NCBI RefSeq assembly: GCF_000178855.1
Contig: NZ_ADVG01000005.1
Location: forward strand, 1,116,001 to 1,180,000
Direction of reading: 5' to 3'
Origin: Ktedonobacter racemifer DSM 44963
Lineage (GTDB): Bacteria > Chloroflexota > Ktedonobacteria > Ktedonobacterales > Ktedonobacteraceae
Length of the DNA: 64,000 nt
Of the stretch, positions 45,835 to 54,184 are shown piece after piece (the stretch's first letter is position 1; every line of letters starts with the position of its first letter). Made by a program: the position numbers and the translations under genes. The notes below the pieces were generated by a model. It had not been told where the DNA came from. It saw only the letters and a list, made by a program, of their open reading frames with translations, and ran no database searches.

Positions 45835-47202
45835 ATGCAAGACAATATGTACAACGACCTGGAGCAGATGCTCCGCGAGCTTGACCCGGAGCACCAGCAG
45901 GCGTACACGACAAACGACATACCACACATCGAAGCCAAACAGGAGTACGACCGCGAACACCGTATGTATGACATTGAGATCCACATTTACCCCAAGGAGG
46001 AGGCAGAGGAGCCAGCCAACACGGTTAATAGCCTCCCACCCCATCGATCAGGAGCCAGAACCAGGAGAGCGAAGGTATTACAGTGGGTAAGAGCGCACAC
46101 ACGTCCTCTTGTGGCTCTCAGCCTCATGGTATGCGCCTGTGCGCTTGTTGTGGGCTGCCTACTGTATGTGTTGCCCTTCTTAATGACGACGACAACCGTG
46201 ACACTGGTTCCCGTCTCACGCACGCTAGAAACCCGTTTGACCGTGACTATTGGGGGGAGCACTGACAGGACACATAGTCAGGTGCCGGGAAGGATACTTC
46301 CCACGGTGACCATGAGCCAAGCGCGCATGGTTGCCACGACTGGGAAAGCCTACCAGGACGCCCAGAGCGCACATGGGTATATCACGTTCTATAATAGCGC
46401 GACCTATGCGCAGACCATACCCGCCGGAACCCTTGTCACTTCAGCCAACGGGGTACAGGTGATTACCGATCAAGATGTGACTATAGACGCGGCAAGCTTT
46501 CCCACCTTTGGGCAAGCGAGCATCAGTGCCCACACGACCCAGGCAGGACCAGCAGGCAACCTGAAGGCAGGCGTGATCTATGGCCCCTGTTGTCGTGTGA
46601 ATATCTCTGCCGTGAACGGAGCCTTTAGCGGAGGGCAAGACGCACGCGACTACCAGAGCGTGACGCAGCACGACATCGACACCGCAGGCGCAAGCCTGAA
46701 AGCCAGCCTTGACCAGAGCACCATCGCAGCTCTCCAAACCCAGGTCAAGAGCACCGAGACATTAGCAACCCCTTTGCACTGTCAGCAGAAGACGAATAGC
46801 AACCACCAGCCAGGGGAGGAAGCCACTAGCGTACAGATCACGCTTGACGAGACGTGTACAGGCATGGTCTACCAGACACAAGTCCTACAAACACTCATTA
46901 CCCAGGCACTTACCATCCAGGCGAGGCAGCGGTTCGGAACCGGGTATACACCAGAGGGAGAGATACAGGTCACGACCACGGCACAGGGAACAACGACCAT
47001 GCAGGCAACAGGGACACAGACATGGGTGTATCAGTTCTCTCTGGCCGAGCAGGAGCGCCTCAGGGCCAGCATTGCAGGCAAGAGCCAGGCCCAGGCCAAG
47101 AGCCTTCTACTCGCACAATCAGGAATCCAGTCGGTTTCTTTCTCTAATAACGCGACCCTCCCAGACGCTCAACATATCCGCTTGTTGTTCCTTACCTACT
47201 GA
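45835..47202 (+). CDS. Membrane-anchored baseplate-J-like/beta-barrel-repeat protein
   Basis: 455 residues. A cytoplasmic N-terminal 80 residues (acidic, MQDNMYNDLEQMLREL) precede one membrane helix (about 92-120, ALSLMVCACALVVGCLLYVL). The exported part has repeats with the phrase IPAGTLVTSANGVQVITDQD and TQAGPAGNLKAGVI, which resemble the baseplate J-like domain pattern (PAGT...V.T...A...G..GN...G). GGAGGGA lies just before the ATG. Role unknown; it could be a surface or envelope-spanning structure protein of an element-encoded apparatus. Confidence 0.68.
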   Translation: MQDNMYNDLEQMLRELDPEHQQAYTTNDIPHIEAKQEYDREHRMYDIEIHIYPKEEAEEPANTVNSLPPHRSGARTRRAKVLQWVRAHTRPLVALSLMVCACALVVGCLLYVLPFLMTTTTVTLVPVSRTLETRLTVTIGGSTDRTHSQVPGRILPTVTMSQARMVATTGKAYQDAQSAHGYITFYNSATYAQTIPAGTLVTSANGVQVITDQDVTIDAASFPTFGQASISAHTTQAGPAGNLKAGVIYGPCCRVNISAVNGAFSGGQDARDYQSVTQHDIDTAGASLKASLDQSTIAALQTQVKSTETLATPLHCQQKTNSNHQPGEEATSVQITLDETCTGMVYQTQVLQTLITQALTIQARQRFGTGYTPEGEIQVTTTAQGTTTMQATGTQTWVYQFSLAEQERLRASIAGKSQAQAKSLLLAQSGIQSVSFSNNATLPDAQHIRLLFLTY

Positions 47203-47218
47203 CCTGGGAGGAGAAGAG

Positions 47219-47311
47219 ATGTCCATCAGCAAAAAAATCAGTTCTGAGCAGAAATGGAACAAACACCAGGACGCTCTGCACGAAGCACGTCATTGGGAAA
47301 GCTGGAGATAG
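47219..47311 (+). pseudogene. Start of an operon gene cut by the IS605 insertion
   Basis: A strong ribosome binding site (GGAGGAG) leads into MSISKKISSEQKWNKHQDAL then HEARHWESWR and a stop inside the next element. It looks like the first codons of the next gene of the operon, truncated by the TnpB-bearing element from about 47290. Confidence 0.45.
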
Positions 47312-47349
47312 GCCGGGCAGCGTTCGCGCCCCTCTCGAAAGTGAACAAC

Positions 47350-48702
47350 ATGCGGCAGATCATCACCGCCAAACTCAAACTCATAACAAGCCCAGAGCAG
47401 TTTGAGGCCCTGGGCCACACGCAACTGGCGTATCGCGATGCCCTCAATGCGGTGAGTCAGTATGCGTTCGAGCAGAGCAAAACCAGCAGTGTGACCCGGC
47501 TGCACAAAGGGATGTACGCCGAGCTTCGTGCTCGGTATCATCTCCCTTCCCAACTCGCCTGTAGCGTGGAGCGGCAGGTGGCCGCCACATACAAAGGATT
47601 GTGGACCAAACTCAAAAAGAATGCCGAGCATCGCCGTGCGAAAATCACAAAAAAGCGCTTCAAGGGCCTGGATCAGCCGCCGCACTACAGTTCCCCGACG
47701 GTGCAGTACACCTATGAGCGAGACTATACCTTTCAGAGAGAGAGCCGAGTCAGTGTCAGCACGCTTAATGGGCGAATCAGTCTCCCTTACCAGGGCTATG
47801 ACAAGCACATCGCATTGATCCGGCAAGGAGCCAGGATCGGGGATGCCAAGCTCTGGTACGACCAAGCCAGGAAAACCTTCTATCTGCTCGTTTCCCTCTC
47901 CATTGAGGTTCCTGAGCCAAGAGCCGACCACCTGCAAGAGGTCGTCGGAGTGGATGTGGGGATTCGTTACCTGGCCGTAACGTCCACCTCCACAGGCAAA
48001 GCGAGCTTTCACCCAGGCAAACGAGTTCGACACCAAGCTAACCACTACGCACGACTACGCAAACGCTTGCAGCAAAAAGGCACTCGCGGCGCGAAACGTC
48101 GGCTGAGACGCATCGAGCAGCGAGAGAGACGGTTAAAATTGCACGCCAATCACACCCTCGCCAAACAGATCGTTGAGCAGCACCCACACACCCTTCTTGG
48201 GCTAGAAGACCTCACCCATATTCGAGAGCGAACCAGGCGCAGGAAGCGCAAACGCAAGAAGAACGGCAAGGGCTATGAGCCTGTTTCTGTAAAGGCTCGC
48301 AAAGCCAATCGGGTGTACTCGCAATGGTCCTTTGCCCAGCTTCACACGCTCATCAGCTACAAGGCCGCGCTTGCCGGATCGCTCGCCATCAAGGTGGATG
48401 CGAATGACACCTCAAAGGCGTGTCCCATGTGTGGGCATACGGCCAAGGAGAACCGCCCGCGAAAAGGGTTGCTGTTCGTGTGCCAGCAGTGTCATTACTG
48501 CCTGCACGCCGATCTGGTTGGTGCAAGAAATATCACGATGAGAGCGCTCCTGGTCCGGCAGGACTGGAACAGGACGGGATGTTTGTCAATCATCCCTGAT
48601 GCCTCGGACCGTGAAGCCAAAGCAGCGCGCCTGCGAAGGTACGCTGAGTTGCGGTGGAGTCCAGAGGTAACCAACAAGCCTCCGGTCAGAGACCTGAGGT
48701 GA
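47350..48702 (+). CDS. tnpB: IS200/IS605-type TnpB RNA-guided nuclease
   Basis: About 450 residues. RuvC-like catalytic residues are in VVGVDVGIRYLAV (Asp), LLGLEDL (Glu) and LHADLVGARNI (Asp), and the zinc finger is CPMCG...CQQC. All seem intact, so the nuclease could be active. The N-terminal part (TAKLKLITSPEQFEAL) is typical. No TnpA gene accompanies it. ATG at 47350 is used; GTG at 47341 is possible. An RE hairpin follows at the stop codon; the guide RNA would be read from the 3' end of this gene. Confidence 0.92.
   Translation: MRQIITAKLKLITSPEQFEALGHTQLAYRDALNAVSQYAFEQSKTSSVTRLHKGMYAELRARYHLPSQLACSVERQVAATYKGLWTKLKKNAEHRRAKITKKRFKGLDQPPHYSSPTVQYTYERDYTFQRESRVSVSTLNGRISLPYQGYDKHIALIRQGARIGDAKLWYDQARKTFYLLVSLSIEVPEPRADHLQEVVGVDVGIRYLAVTSTSTGKASFHPGKRVRHQANHYARLRKRLQQKGTRGAKRRLRRIEQRERRLKLHANHTLAKQIVEQHPHTLLGLEDLTHIRERTRRRKRKRKKNGKGYEPVSVKARKANRVYSQWSFAQLHTLISYKAALAGSLAIKVDANDTSKACPMCGHTAKENRPRKGLLFVCQQCHYCLHADLVGARNITMRALLVRQDWNRTGCLSIIPDASDREAKAARLRRYAELRWSPEVTNKPPVRDLR
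48679..48699 (+). repeat. Probable right-end hairpin of the TnpB element
   Basis: CCTCCGGTCAGAGACCTGAGG folds into an 8-bp stem with one mismatch at the very end of tnpB. IS200/IS605 elements carry such hairpins near their right end, and the related second copy has a similar hairpin at 57553-57573. The element probably ends a few bases on, near TTGAC (48703-48707). Confidence 0.55.
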
Positions 48703-48723
48703 TTGACTATGCAACACGCCTCT

Positions 48724-48782
48724 GGAAGAGAGCATCTGGGGGCTGTGTGCTTATGGCACACAGCCCCCAGATGCTCTCTTCC
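48724..48782. terminator. 27-bp perfect palindrome
   Basis: Arms 48724-48750 and 48756-48782 match perfectly around TTATG. It lies 8 bases after the stop of the aldo/keto reductase gene (minus strand) and just right of the TnpB element. Confidence 0.8.
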
Positions 48783-48790
48783 ACTCTCTT

Positions 48791-49780
48791 CTACCAGCGG
48801 GAGTGGACGCTGGTGCGGAAGCGCCGGTCATAGAGTTCCTGGATGCGCTTCATGGTCTCATCGCTCAGCGCGGGGAGTTCTGAGGCAGCAGTGTTATCCT
48901 CCGCCTGCTGTGGATTCTTCGCCCCGGCAATCACCGTCGAGGCCTCGGGGAACATCAAGATCCAGCGCAGGGCGAACTGCGCCATCGTCGTTCCCTCGGG
49001 GACCAGGTCCCGTAGCTCTTCAACCGCCTTCAGACCCTCCTCATAGTCCACCCCGGAGAAGGTCTCGCCCTGGTCAAAGGCCTCGCCATGACGGTTATAA
49101 TTGCGGTGATCGCTCGTGGAGAACTGGCTCTGCGCGCTAAACTTGCCCGTCAAGAGGCCGCTGGCCAGAGGGACACGCACGATGACGCCAACGTTGCGCT
49201 CCCGTGCCGCCGCGAAGAACTTCTCGGCGGGCTTGAGGCGGAACATATTAAAGATGATCTGCACGCTCTTGACGTTGGGATATTGTATGGCTTTGAGCGC
49301 CTCTTCCACCTTCTCGACACTGACGCCATAATTGCGGATCTTGCCCTGCTGCTGCAAATCATCGAGGATCGCAAATACCTCGGGCATATCGTAGACCTCA
49401 GAGGGTGGGCAGTGCAGTTGCACCAGGTCCAGGGCCTCGACGTCGAGATTGCGCAGGCTACGCTCAATAAAGCCTGCCAGGTTCTGGTGATTGTTGTACC
49501 CTTCAGCCGTGTGGGGATTGAGGCGACGGCCCGCCTTCGTCACGATAATAAGCTCTTCTTTGCGCGCTTGGCGCACCTGGGCAATCAGTTGCTCGGAATG
49601 GCCATCACCATAGACATCGGCAGTATCAATGAAGTTCACGCCCAGGTCAATAGCCTTATTGAGGGCCGCAAGCGCGGCGGTATCGTCTTGCTGTCCCCAG
49701 GCATCTCCGCCAATTCCCCAGGCCCCAAAGCCAATCTCAGAGACATTCCAGCCAGTTCGTCCAAACGAACGGTATCGCAT
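48791..49780 (-). CDS. Aldo/keto reductase
   Basis: 329 residues, a TIM-barrel AKR. Catalytic residues: Asp and Tyr in FIDTADVYGDG, Lys in VTKAGR, and His in VQLHCPP. C-terminal NADPH motif region VIAGAKNPQQAEDN is intact. The substrate is likely a small aldehyde, ketone or sugar. Its upstream side faces the WD40 pseudokinase gene terminator. Confidence 0.93.
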   Translation of the reverse strand: MRYRSFGRTGWNVSEIGFGAWGIGGDAWGQQDDTAALAALNKAIDLGVNFIDTADVYGDGHSEQLIAQVRQARKEELIIVTKAGRRLNPHTAEGYNNHQNLAGFIERSLRNLDVEALDLVQLHCPPSEVYDMPEVFAILDDLQQQGKIRNYGVSVEKVEEALKAIQYPNVKSVQIIFNMFRLKPAEKFFAAARERNVGVIVRVPLASGLLTGKFSAQSQFSTSDHRNYNRHGEAFDQGETFSGVDYEEGLKAVEELRDLVPEGTTMAQFALRWILMFPEASTVIAGAKNPQQAEDNTAASELPALSDETMKRIQELYDRRFRTSVHSRW

Positions 49781-49961
49781 ATATACACAACCTCTCTTCT
49801 CAACAGAGAATTTTCATACGAATTTTTATGAAAGACGTGAAAGACGCACAACGCCATCTCTTAGCTAGCACGCACAACAGGACAGCTACAGTGACGCCGC
49901 CCTCTCAGCTTACCGCATCCATAAACCATTCTGCAAACAAGCAGTTTTTTCCACACATGAA

Positions 49962-50001
49962 GAGAGGGGACGCGACATAGATCTATGTCGCGTCCCCTCT
50001 C
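49962..50001. terminator. 40-base loopless perfect palindrome
   Basis: The two 20-base halves (centre AGAT/ATCT at 49981) are perfect complements with no spacer. It lies 15 bases after the stop of the WD40 pseudokinase gene on the minus strand. It would fold with a small distorted loop. Confidence 0.78.
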
Positions 50002-50016
50002 GAAATAAAGAGAAAC

Positions 50017-51852
50017 CTAAGCGGGAAACTGAATCTGCCAGACCTGAATAGAGCCATCGGCATCGCCACAGGCCAGCAGCGAACCACCTGGCGACCAGGC
50101 CACCGCGTGCACGGGAGGGTGCTTACTACTGTAAGCAAAGACACAGGCTCCTGTGCGCACATCCCAGATACGTACGCTCCCATCGGCGCTCGAAGAGGCC
50201 AGGAGCTTGCCATCCTGCGACCAGGAAAGCGAGAGAATCTTCTGCGTGTGCCCACTGAAGAGCAATTTATCCCGGCCCGTGTTGGTATTCCAGTAGTGGA
50301 TAACCTGCTCCTCTCCGCCTGAAGCCATATAGCTATTCCCAGACGCCCAGGCCAGGGCCTGCACACTAGCAAACGAGGGGTCGCTAAAGATGCGCCCATG
50401 ATGCCGTGGCGTGTTGACATGCCAGATCTGTACGCCCCCATCCTCGCTGGCCACCGCGACACAGGTGCCATCAGGAGACCAGGTGAGCGCGGCCACATCT
50501 TTATCCTGAGGTTTAAAGGTCGCGTGCTGCATTCCCGACATGGCGTCCCAGACACGGACCATGCCATCTGGTCCATCAACCGAGGCAAGGCGCTGGCCAT
50601 CGGAGGACCAGGCCAACGCCTTCACCGGCTGCGTATGCGCCTGGAAGGTATGCATAATAGCACCCCTGGTCGCGCTCCACACATGAACCTGTGGATCATA
50701 GCCCGCCGAGGCAATCAATAACCCTCTGGGTGACCAGGCCACGGTATGCACACCCGTCCGGTGCCCACCGTAGGAGAGGAGAACCTTTCCCGTAGAGGCG
50801 TCCCAGACGCGAGCCTGCATATCATTCCCGCCCGAGACAAGCCGACGCCCATCATAAGACCAGGAAAGACTCCGAACCGCGCCATGGTTCGCGCGTGCCG
50901 TCCAGATTACTCTTCCCGCCGCCTTCACCTCTGCCGGAGCTTCCGGCACATCTACGGCAACACCATTTGGCGTCGAGAGGGGAGATAAAGGGGTAGTCAT
51001 CTGGCTAGCGGGGGCAACCGCCACCCGCTGCGGGAAGGAGCGTAGCGGCCCAGAGGAGGGACGCGCACGAAACGCCTCTTCAAGCGCACTTGCGAAGGCT
51101 TGCATGCTTTTGAAGCGCTGGTGTGGCTCCCGCGCCAGCGCGGTCATGACCACCTGCTCAATTTCGGTCGACACGCTGGGGACCTTCGCCCGCAATGGAG
51201 GCAACAGCGAACCATACTGAAATAGGCGCGTGCTAAGCGGATCATAAGTTGGACGCTCACCCGTAAACCATTCATAGATGATCAGTCCTAAGGCATACTG
51301 GTCACTGGTCTGACGAGCCACACCCTGATATTGCTCAGGGGCCATGTAGAGTGAGTTCTCTGGGGAACGAGCCGTAAATATTCCCAGAGGAAGAAAGAAA
51401 TCACTCAGCAATACATTACCTTGCTTATCAAGCAGCATATTCTCTGGCTTAATAAACTGGTGCAGATAGTTTTCGCTATGTGCATAGTGCAAAGCCTCAG
51501 AAATCTGCCTGGCATATGCCAGAATGCGTTGCGTGGAGAGACGCGTCCCTTCGGGATGGCGACGACGCAAACTCCCATTGAGGGCAACCTCCATGACCAG
51601 GTAGGGAACATTCCTTTCGACACCATAATCACTTACACGCATGATATGAGGATGGCTCAGGTTCGCGATTCGGCGAGCCGAACGCGAGAATTTTTCAATT
51701 TCTTCCTGAGCGAGGCGTGCCCGTAACATTTTGATAGCTACAGGCGCTTGAGAAGGAAGGTGCTCTGCAACAAATACCTGAGCATGCGGTCCCTCCCCGA
51801 CAATATGGGTTAAACGATAGTGGCCTATCTGTTGTCCCGCACGATACAGCAT
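50017..51852 (-). CDS. WD40-fused Ser/Thr pseudokinase
   Basis: About 611 residues. The N-terminal half has a Hanks kinase fold (VGEGPHAQVFVAEH, Lys41 in VAIKML, YMAPEQYQG), but the catalytic loop reads HQFIKPEN at 131 instead of HRDxKPEN, and DFG reads DFF at 151. Without the catalytic Asp, phosphotransfer is unlikely; ATP binding may remain. The second half is a seven-blade WD40 propeller (units such as SGHTQKILSLSWSQDGKLLA ending VRIWD). It probably works as a scaffold or allosteric partner of an active kinase. ATG at 51852 follows AAAGGA by 8 bases. Confidence 0.9.
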   Translation of the reverse strand: MLYRAGQQIGHYRLTHIVGEGPHAQVFVAEHLPSQAPVAIKMLRARLAQEEIEKFSRSARRIANLSHPHIMRVSDYGVERNVPYLVMEVALNGSLRRRHPEGTRLSTQRILAYARQISEALHYAHSENYLHQFIKPENMLLDKQGNVLLSDFFLPLGIFTARSPENSLYMAPEQYQGVARQTSDQYALGLIIYEWFTGERPTYDPLSTRLFQYGSLLPPLRAKVPSVSTEIEQVVMTALAREPHQRFKSMQAFASALEEAFRARPSSGPLRSFPQRVAVAPASQMTTPLSPLSTPNGVAVDVPEAPAEVKAAGRVIWTARANHGAVRSLSWSYDGRRLVSGGNDMQARVWDASTGKVLLSYGGHRTGVHTVAWSPRGLLIASAGYDPQVHVWSATRGAIMHTFQAHTQPVKALAWSSDGQRLASVDGPDGMVRVWDAMSGMQHATFKPQDKDVAALTWSPDGTCVAVASEDGGVQIWHVNTPRHHGRIFSDPSFASVQALAWASGNSYMASGGEEQVIHYWNTNTGRDKLLFSGHTQKILSLSWSQDGKLLASSSADGSVRIWDVRTGACVFAYSSKHPPVHAVAWSPGGSLLACGDADGSIQVWQIQFPA

Positions 51853-52181
51853 GAAATAAGTCCTTTGGGGGCGATGTAATCCTAAATATCCATGTAACTG
51901 ATTATAGAGAAGTTGCTTTTTCACGTCAATGCAAAGTCTGCTCGCTCACTTAAAAAGAGCCTCACCTTCATCCCCATAAGGCAATTGCGCAACACACATC
52001 TTGACACAACATGAAGCGCCAGCAGCGCATTTACGCCTGCTGCACAAACACCGGATAAGCTCAAGGGCAAACAACGTTCTCTTGTGCATCATGAAGAGGA
52101 ATTCACAAAATAGGCTATAATCACCTAGCCTATTTTGGGGATACGACCATATCTTTCTCAGGAGAGTTCTTCGCACCTGCG
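51853..52181. other. Upstream region of the pseudokinase gene
   Basis: About 330 bases holding the pseudokinase promoter. An open frame at 51946-52176 (minus) has no family features and is doubtful. Nothing else is seen. Confidence 0.5.
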
Positions 52182-52214
52182 GCGCTTGGAGTAAGGGGTG
52201 TGTGTGGAAAACGG
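52182..52214. repeat. Left arm of a palindrome split by a transposon
   Basis: This 33-base arm is the perfect reverse complement of 56059-56091. The transposon and a CTAAG duplication separate the arms. The sequence just before (CACCTGCGGCGCTTGGAGTA) resembles that before the hairpin at 30418. Confidence 0.88.
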
Positions 52215-52316
52215 CTAAGAACTTATCCGAAAACCTGATCTTGCCCGTGATATGAAAAGGTCTCAGGAAGGTTTTCGGATATATTTTTAGTCAGTGAGAT
52301 ACTCAAATTACTCTGG

Positions 52317-52481
52317 TTAATATGGCATTTTGATGATGTAGCCGGAGACCAGAACTAACGCGATCCCTCCTCCAATAAAGAGCAAATCGGTCCACCCAGG
52401 CCAAACCGCAAGGAAGATTAAACCCATGATGATGGACAATATACCCATGCCTAGGGCCTGTGGTCTTACCACTTTTCGCAT
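52317..52481 (-). CDS. 54-residue two-helix membrane protein (transposon cargo)
   Basis: MRKVVRPQALGMGILSIIMG then LIFLAVWPGWTDLLFIGGGI and ALVLVSGYIIKMPY. A basic N-terminus followed by two membrane helices. AGGAGG lies about 13 bases upstream of the ATG. No family recognised. It lies inside the transposon, left of the internal repeat copy. Confidence 0.55.
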   Translation of the reverse strand: MRKVVRPQALGMGILSIIMGLIFLAVWPGWTDLLFIGGGIALVLVSGYIIKMPY

Positions 52482-53084
52482 ATATGCTTGAAAACCTCCT
52501 TGTATGAATCTAGCATATGATGTTGTTCATCTATTCTATCACATTGTGACGATTCTCAGATGCTATTCCTTCGCCTTTTTTTATGTGCTTTAGAGGAATC
52601 AAAATGAGGTTGTGAAGACATGCGCTACTTTCTTCCTTTGCTACCTCAAATGTGAAGCATAATAGATATGTCATGAATAGTTCTGCTTTGATACAGTTTA
52701 TATCACTTTATGAGAATAATGCAAGAGATATGAGACAAAAAACAGTTTCTGTTGCCAAAAGACGGAGGGAAACGCTATGCTTGATCGATTGAAATTTCTT
52801 TCTTCACGTTCGAATAGCTCCTTCAGCCCTTATTCTTGAGAAGTGCAGTACTTTATTATAGCTCTTGGGTCGGGGAGAGTTGAACTACGCCTCTGCTTAT
52901 TTTTTGTTGGCTCTATAGCTGCTTCGATACGTCTGTAAAGCTGTTTCATTTAGTGCTTATCCGAAAACCTGTAATTGTCTCGGCATCTAGGAGAGTCAAT
53001 AAAATGGAAAGGAAGAGGAGAAAAAGGTAATTTCCCACAAGATACTTCTTTGCTTTCCCTTTTCCCCTGAGTAAGCGTCTTTTG
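52482..53084. other. Transposon interior without large genes
   Basis: About 600 AT-rich bases. Contains the internal terminal-repeat copy at 52955-52970 and a 20-codon frame (52778-52840, MLDRLKFLSSRSNSSFSPYS) with GGAGGG about 6 bases before its ATG; whether this peptide is made is unknown. Confidence 0.45.
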
Positions 53085-54089
53085 TTACTGCTCTTGAGAA
53101 GGATCATCTAGCACAGTGCTGAGCGCCCCTGGTTTCGAGATGAGGAAGCGCAAACCCGCAGCCAGCAGGTCGAAGCCTTCTTGAAAAGAAGGAGGTGCTT
53201 CACGTCCGCTGAGCAACGCCATGAGCGTCCAGAAGCGCTGCATGCGTTCGCTCGACGAGGTGGAAAGCTGAGTAGAAAGCTTGTGCACAAATGCAGGTGT
53301 CATTGCTTGTTGCGTTGACGCAGCGATGAGTCTGATCCAGTTTCTCAGCAACGTTTGCACCGACTTGCTCTCAAGAGGCTCTCCCTGTAACGCGGCTGAC
53401 TGTGCCTGCTGGATAAGTATGAGCGCTTGCTGGTTATACTCAGCGATATTCATCTGGCGCGTTGATTTGTTGGGTGTGGGTGAGTTCAAATGGAGTGCTT
53501 CCTCAGTGAAAGCCGGGTCGTTGAGGATGCTGACAACCTCTGTCCAGGCTGCTATCTGCTCTGTCGTGAGCGTGTCTGGCGATTGCCAGGTGAAGTGGTC
53601 GAGGAGATGTTGTCGCCATTCCTCTGGCAGGTTGGCCTGTTCTACCAGTGCATGTAACTTCTCGGTAACAAAGCGGCTGCGTTCAGCCACGTTTTCGCTT
53701 AACGCCAGGGCCAGCTCATAGAGCGTCTGGATGGATTGTTCTGGCTGATGTCTGGTCTCCTTCGCCTGTTGTAAGACCTCCTGAACCCGTTGAAGCTGGT
53801 GGATCTGGTGTGCGACAGCGTCCAGTTGCCAATCGATGGCAGTGCTCACCGAAAGATTCCCACCGATGATGGCCCGTATCTCCTCCAAGCTGAATGCGAG
53901 TTGACGTAGCACGCGAATCAATTGAAGTTGCCAGATCGCTTCGGTTGAATAGAGGCGAAAGCGTGCCTGCGTTCTGTCGGTGGCAGGTAAGAGGTTGATA
54001 TCGGTGTAATAACGGATCGTCTTGATTGGCACCCCCGTCAGTTTTGCGACAGCGCCAATGGTGTGTAACTGCTCGCGTGGCTCGTTCAT
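53085..54089 (-). CDS. MerR-family regulator
   Basis: 334 residues. The N-terminal winged helix is typical: HTIGAVAKLTGVPIKTIRYY followed by TDINLLPATDR and LRQLAFSLEEIRAII. The long C-terminal part (residues 120-334) is helical and resembles multidrug-type MerR effector regions; no Cys metal site is evident. It is divergent from the hydrolase gene, and the gap between them holds a 19-bp-spaced promoter with a dyad, the classical MerR arrangement. Confidence 0.9.
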   Translation of the reverse strand: MNEPREQLHTIGAVAKLTGVPIKTIRYYTDINLLPATDRTQARFRLYSTEAIWQLQLIRVLRQLAFSLEEIRAIIGGNLSVSTAIDWQLDAVAHQIHQLQRVQEVLQQAKETRHQPEQSIQTLYELALALSENVAERSRFVTEKLHALVEQANLPEEWRQHLLDHFTWQSPDTLTTEQIAAWTEVVSILNDPAFTEEALHLNSPTPNKSTRQMNIAEYNQQALILIQQAQSAALQGEPLESKSVQTLLRNWIRLIAASTQQAMTPAFVHKLSTQLSTSSSERMQRFWTLMALLSGREAPPSFQEGFDLLAAGLRFLISKPGALSTVLDDPSQEQ

Positions 54090-54107
54090 ACGCTCCTCAA
54101 GAAAGAC

Positions 54108-54138
54108 TTGATTCTCCAGTTACTGGAGAGTGTACACT
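54108..54138 (+). promoter_or_regulatory. MerR-type promoter and operator of the hydrolase gene
   Basis: TTGATT (54108-54113) and TACACT (54133-54138) look like -35 and -10 boxes spaced by 19 bases, longer than the usual 17, as in MerR-activated promoters. Between them lies the perfect dyad CTCCAGTTACTGGAG (54114-54128). The MerR protein would bind here and activate by distorting the DNA. Confidence 0.8.
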
Positions 54139-54184
54139 CTTCTCTGCTGCTCAGTCAAAGGCAGCATTTGAAAAGGAGGAAAAG

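Noticed and set aside
51946..52176. 76-residue minus-strand frame upstream of the pseudokinase
   Set aside because: No domain, unusual composition, and it overlaps the expected promoter region.
52778..52840. 20-residue peptide gene with good ribosome binding site
   Set aside because: Too short to support by similarity; noted only in the description of the transposon interior.
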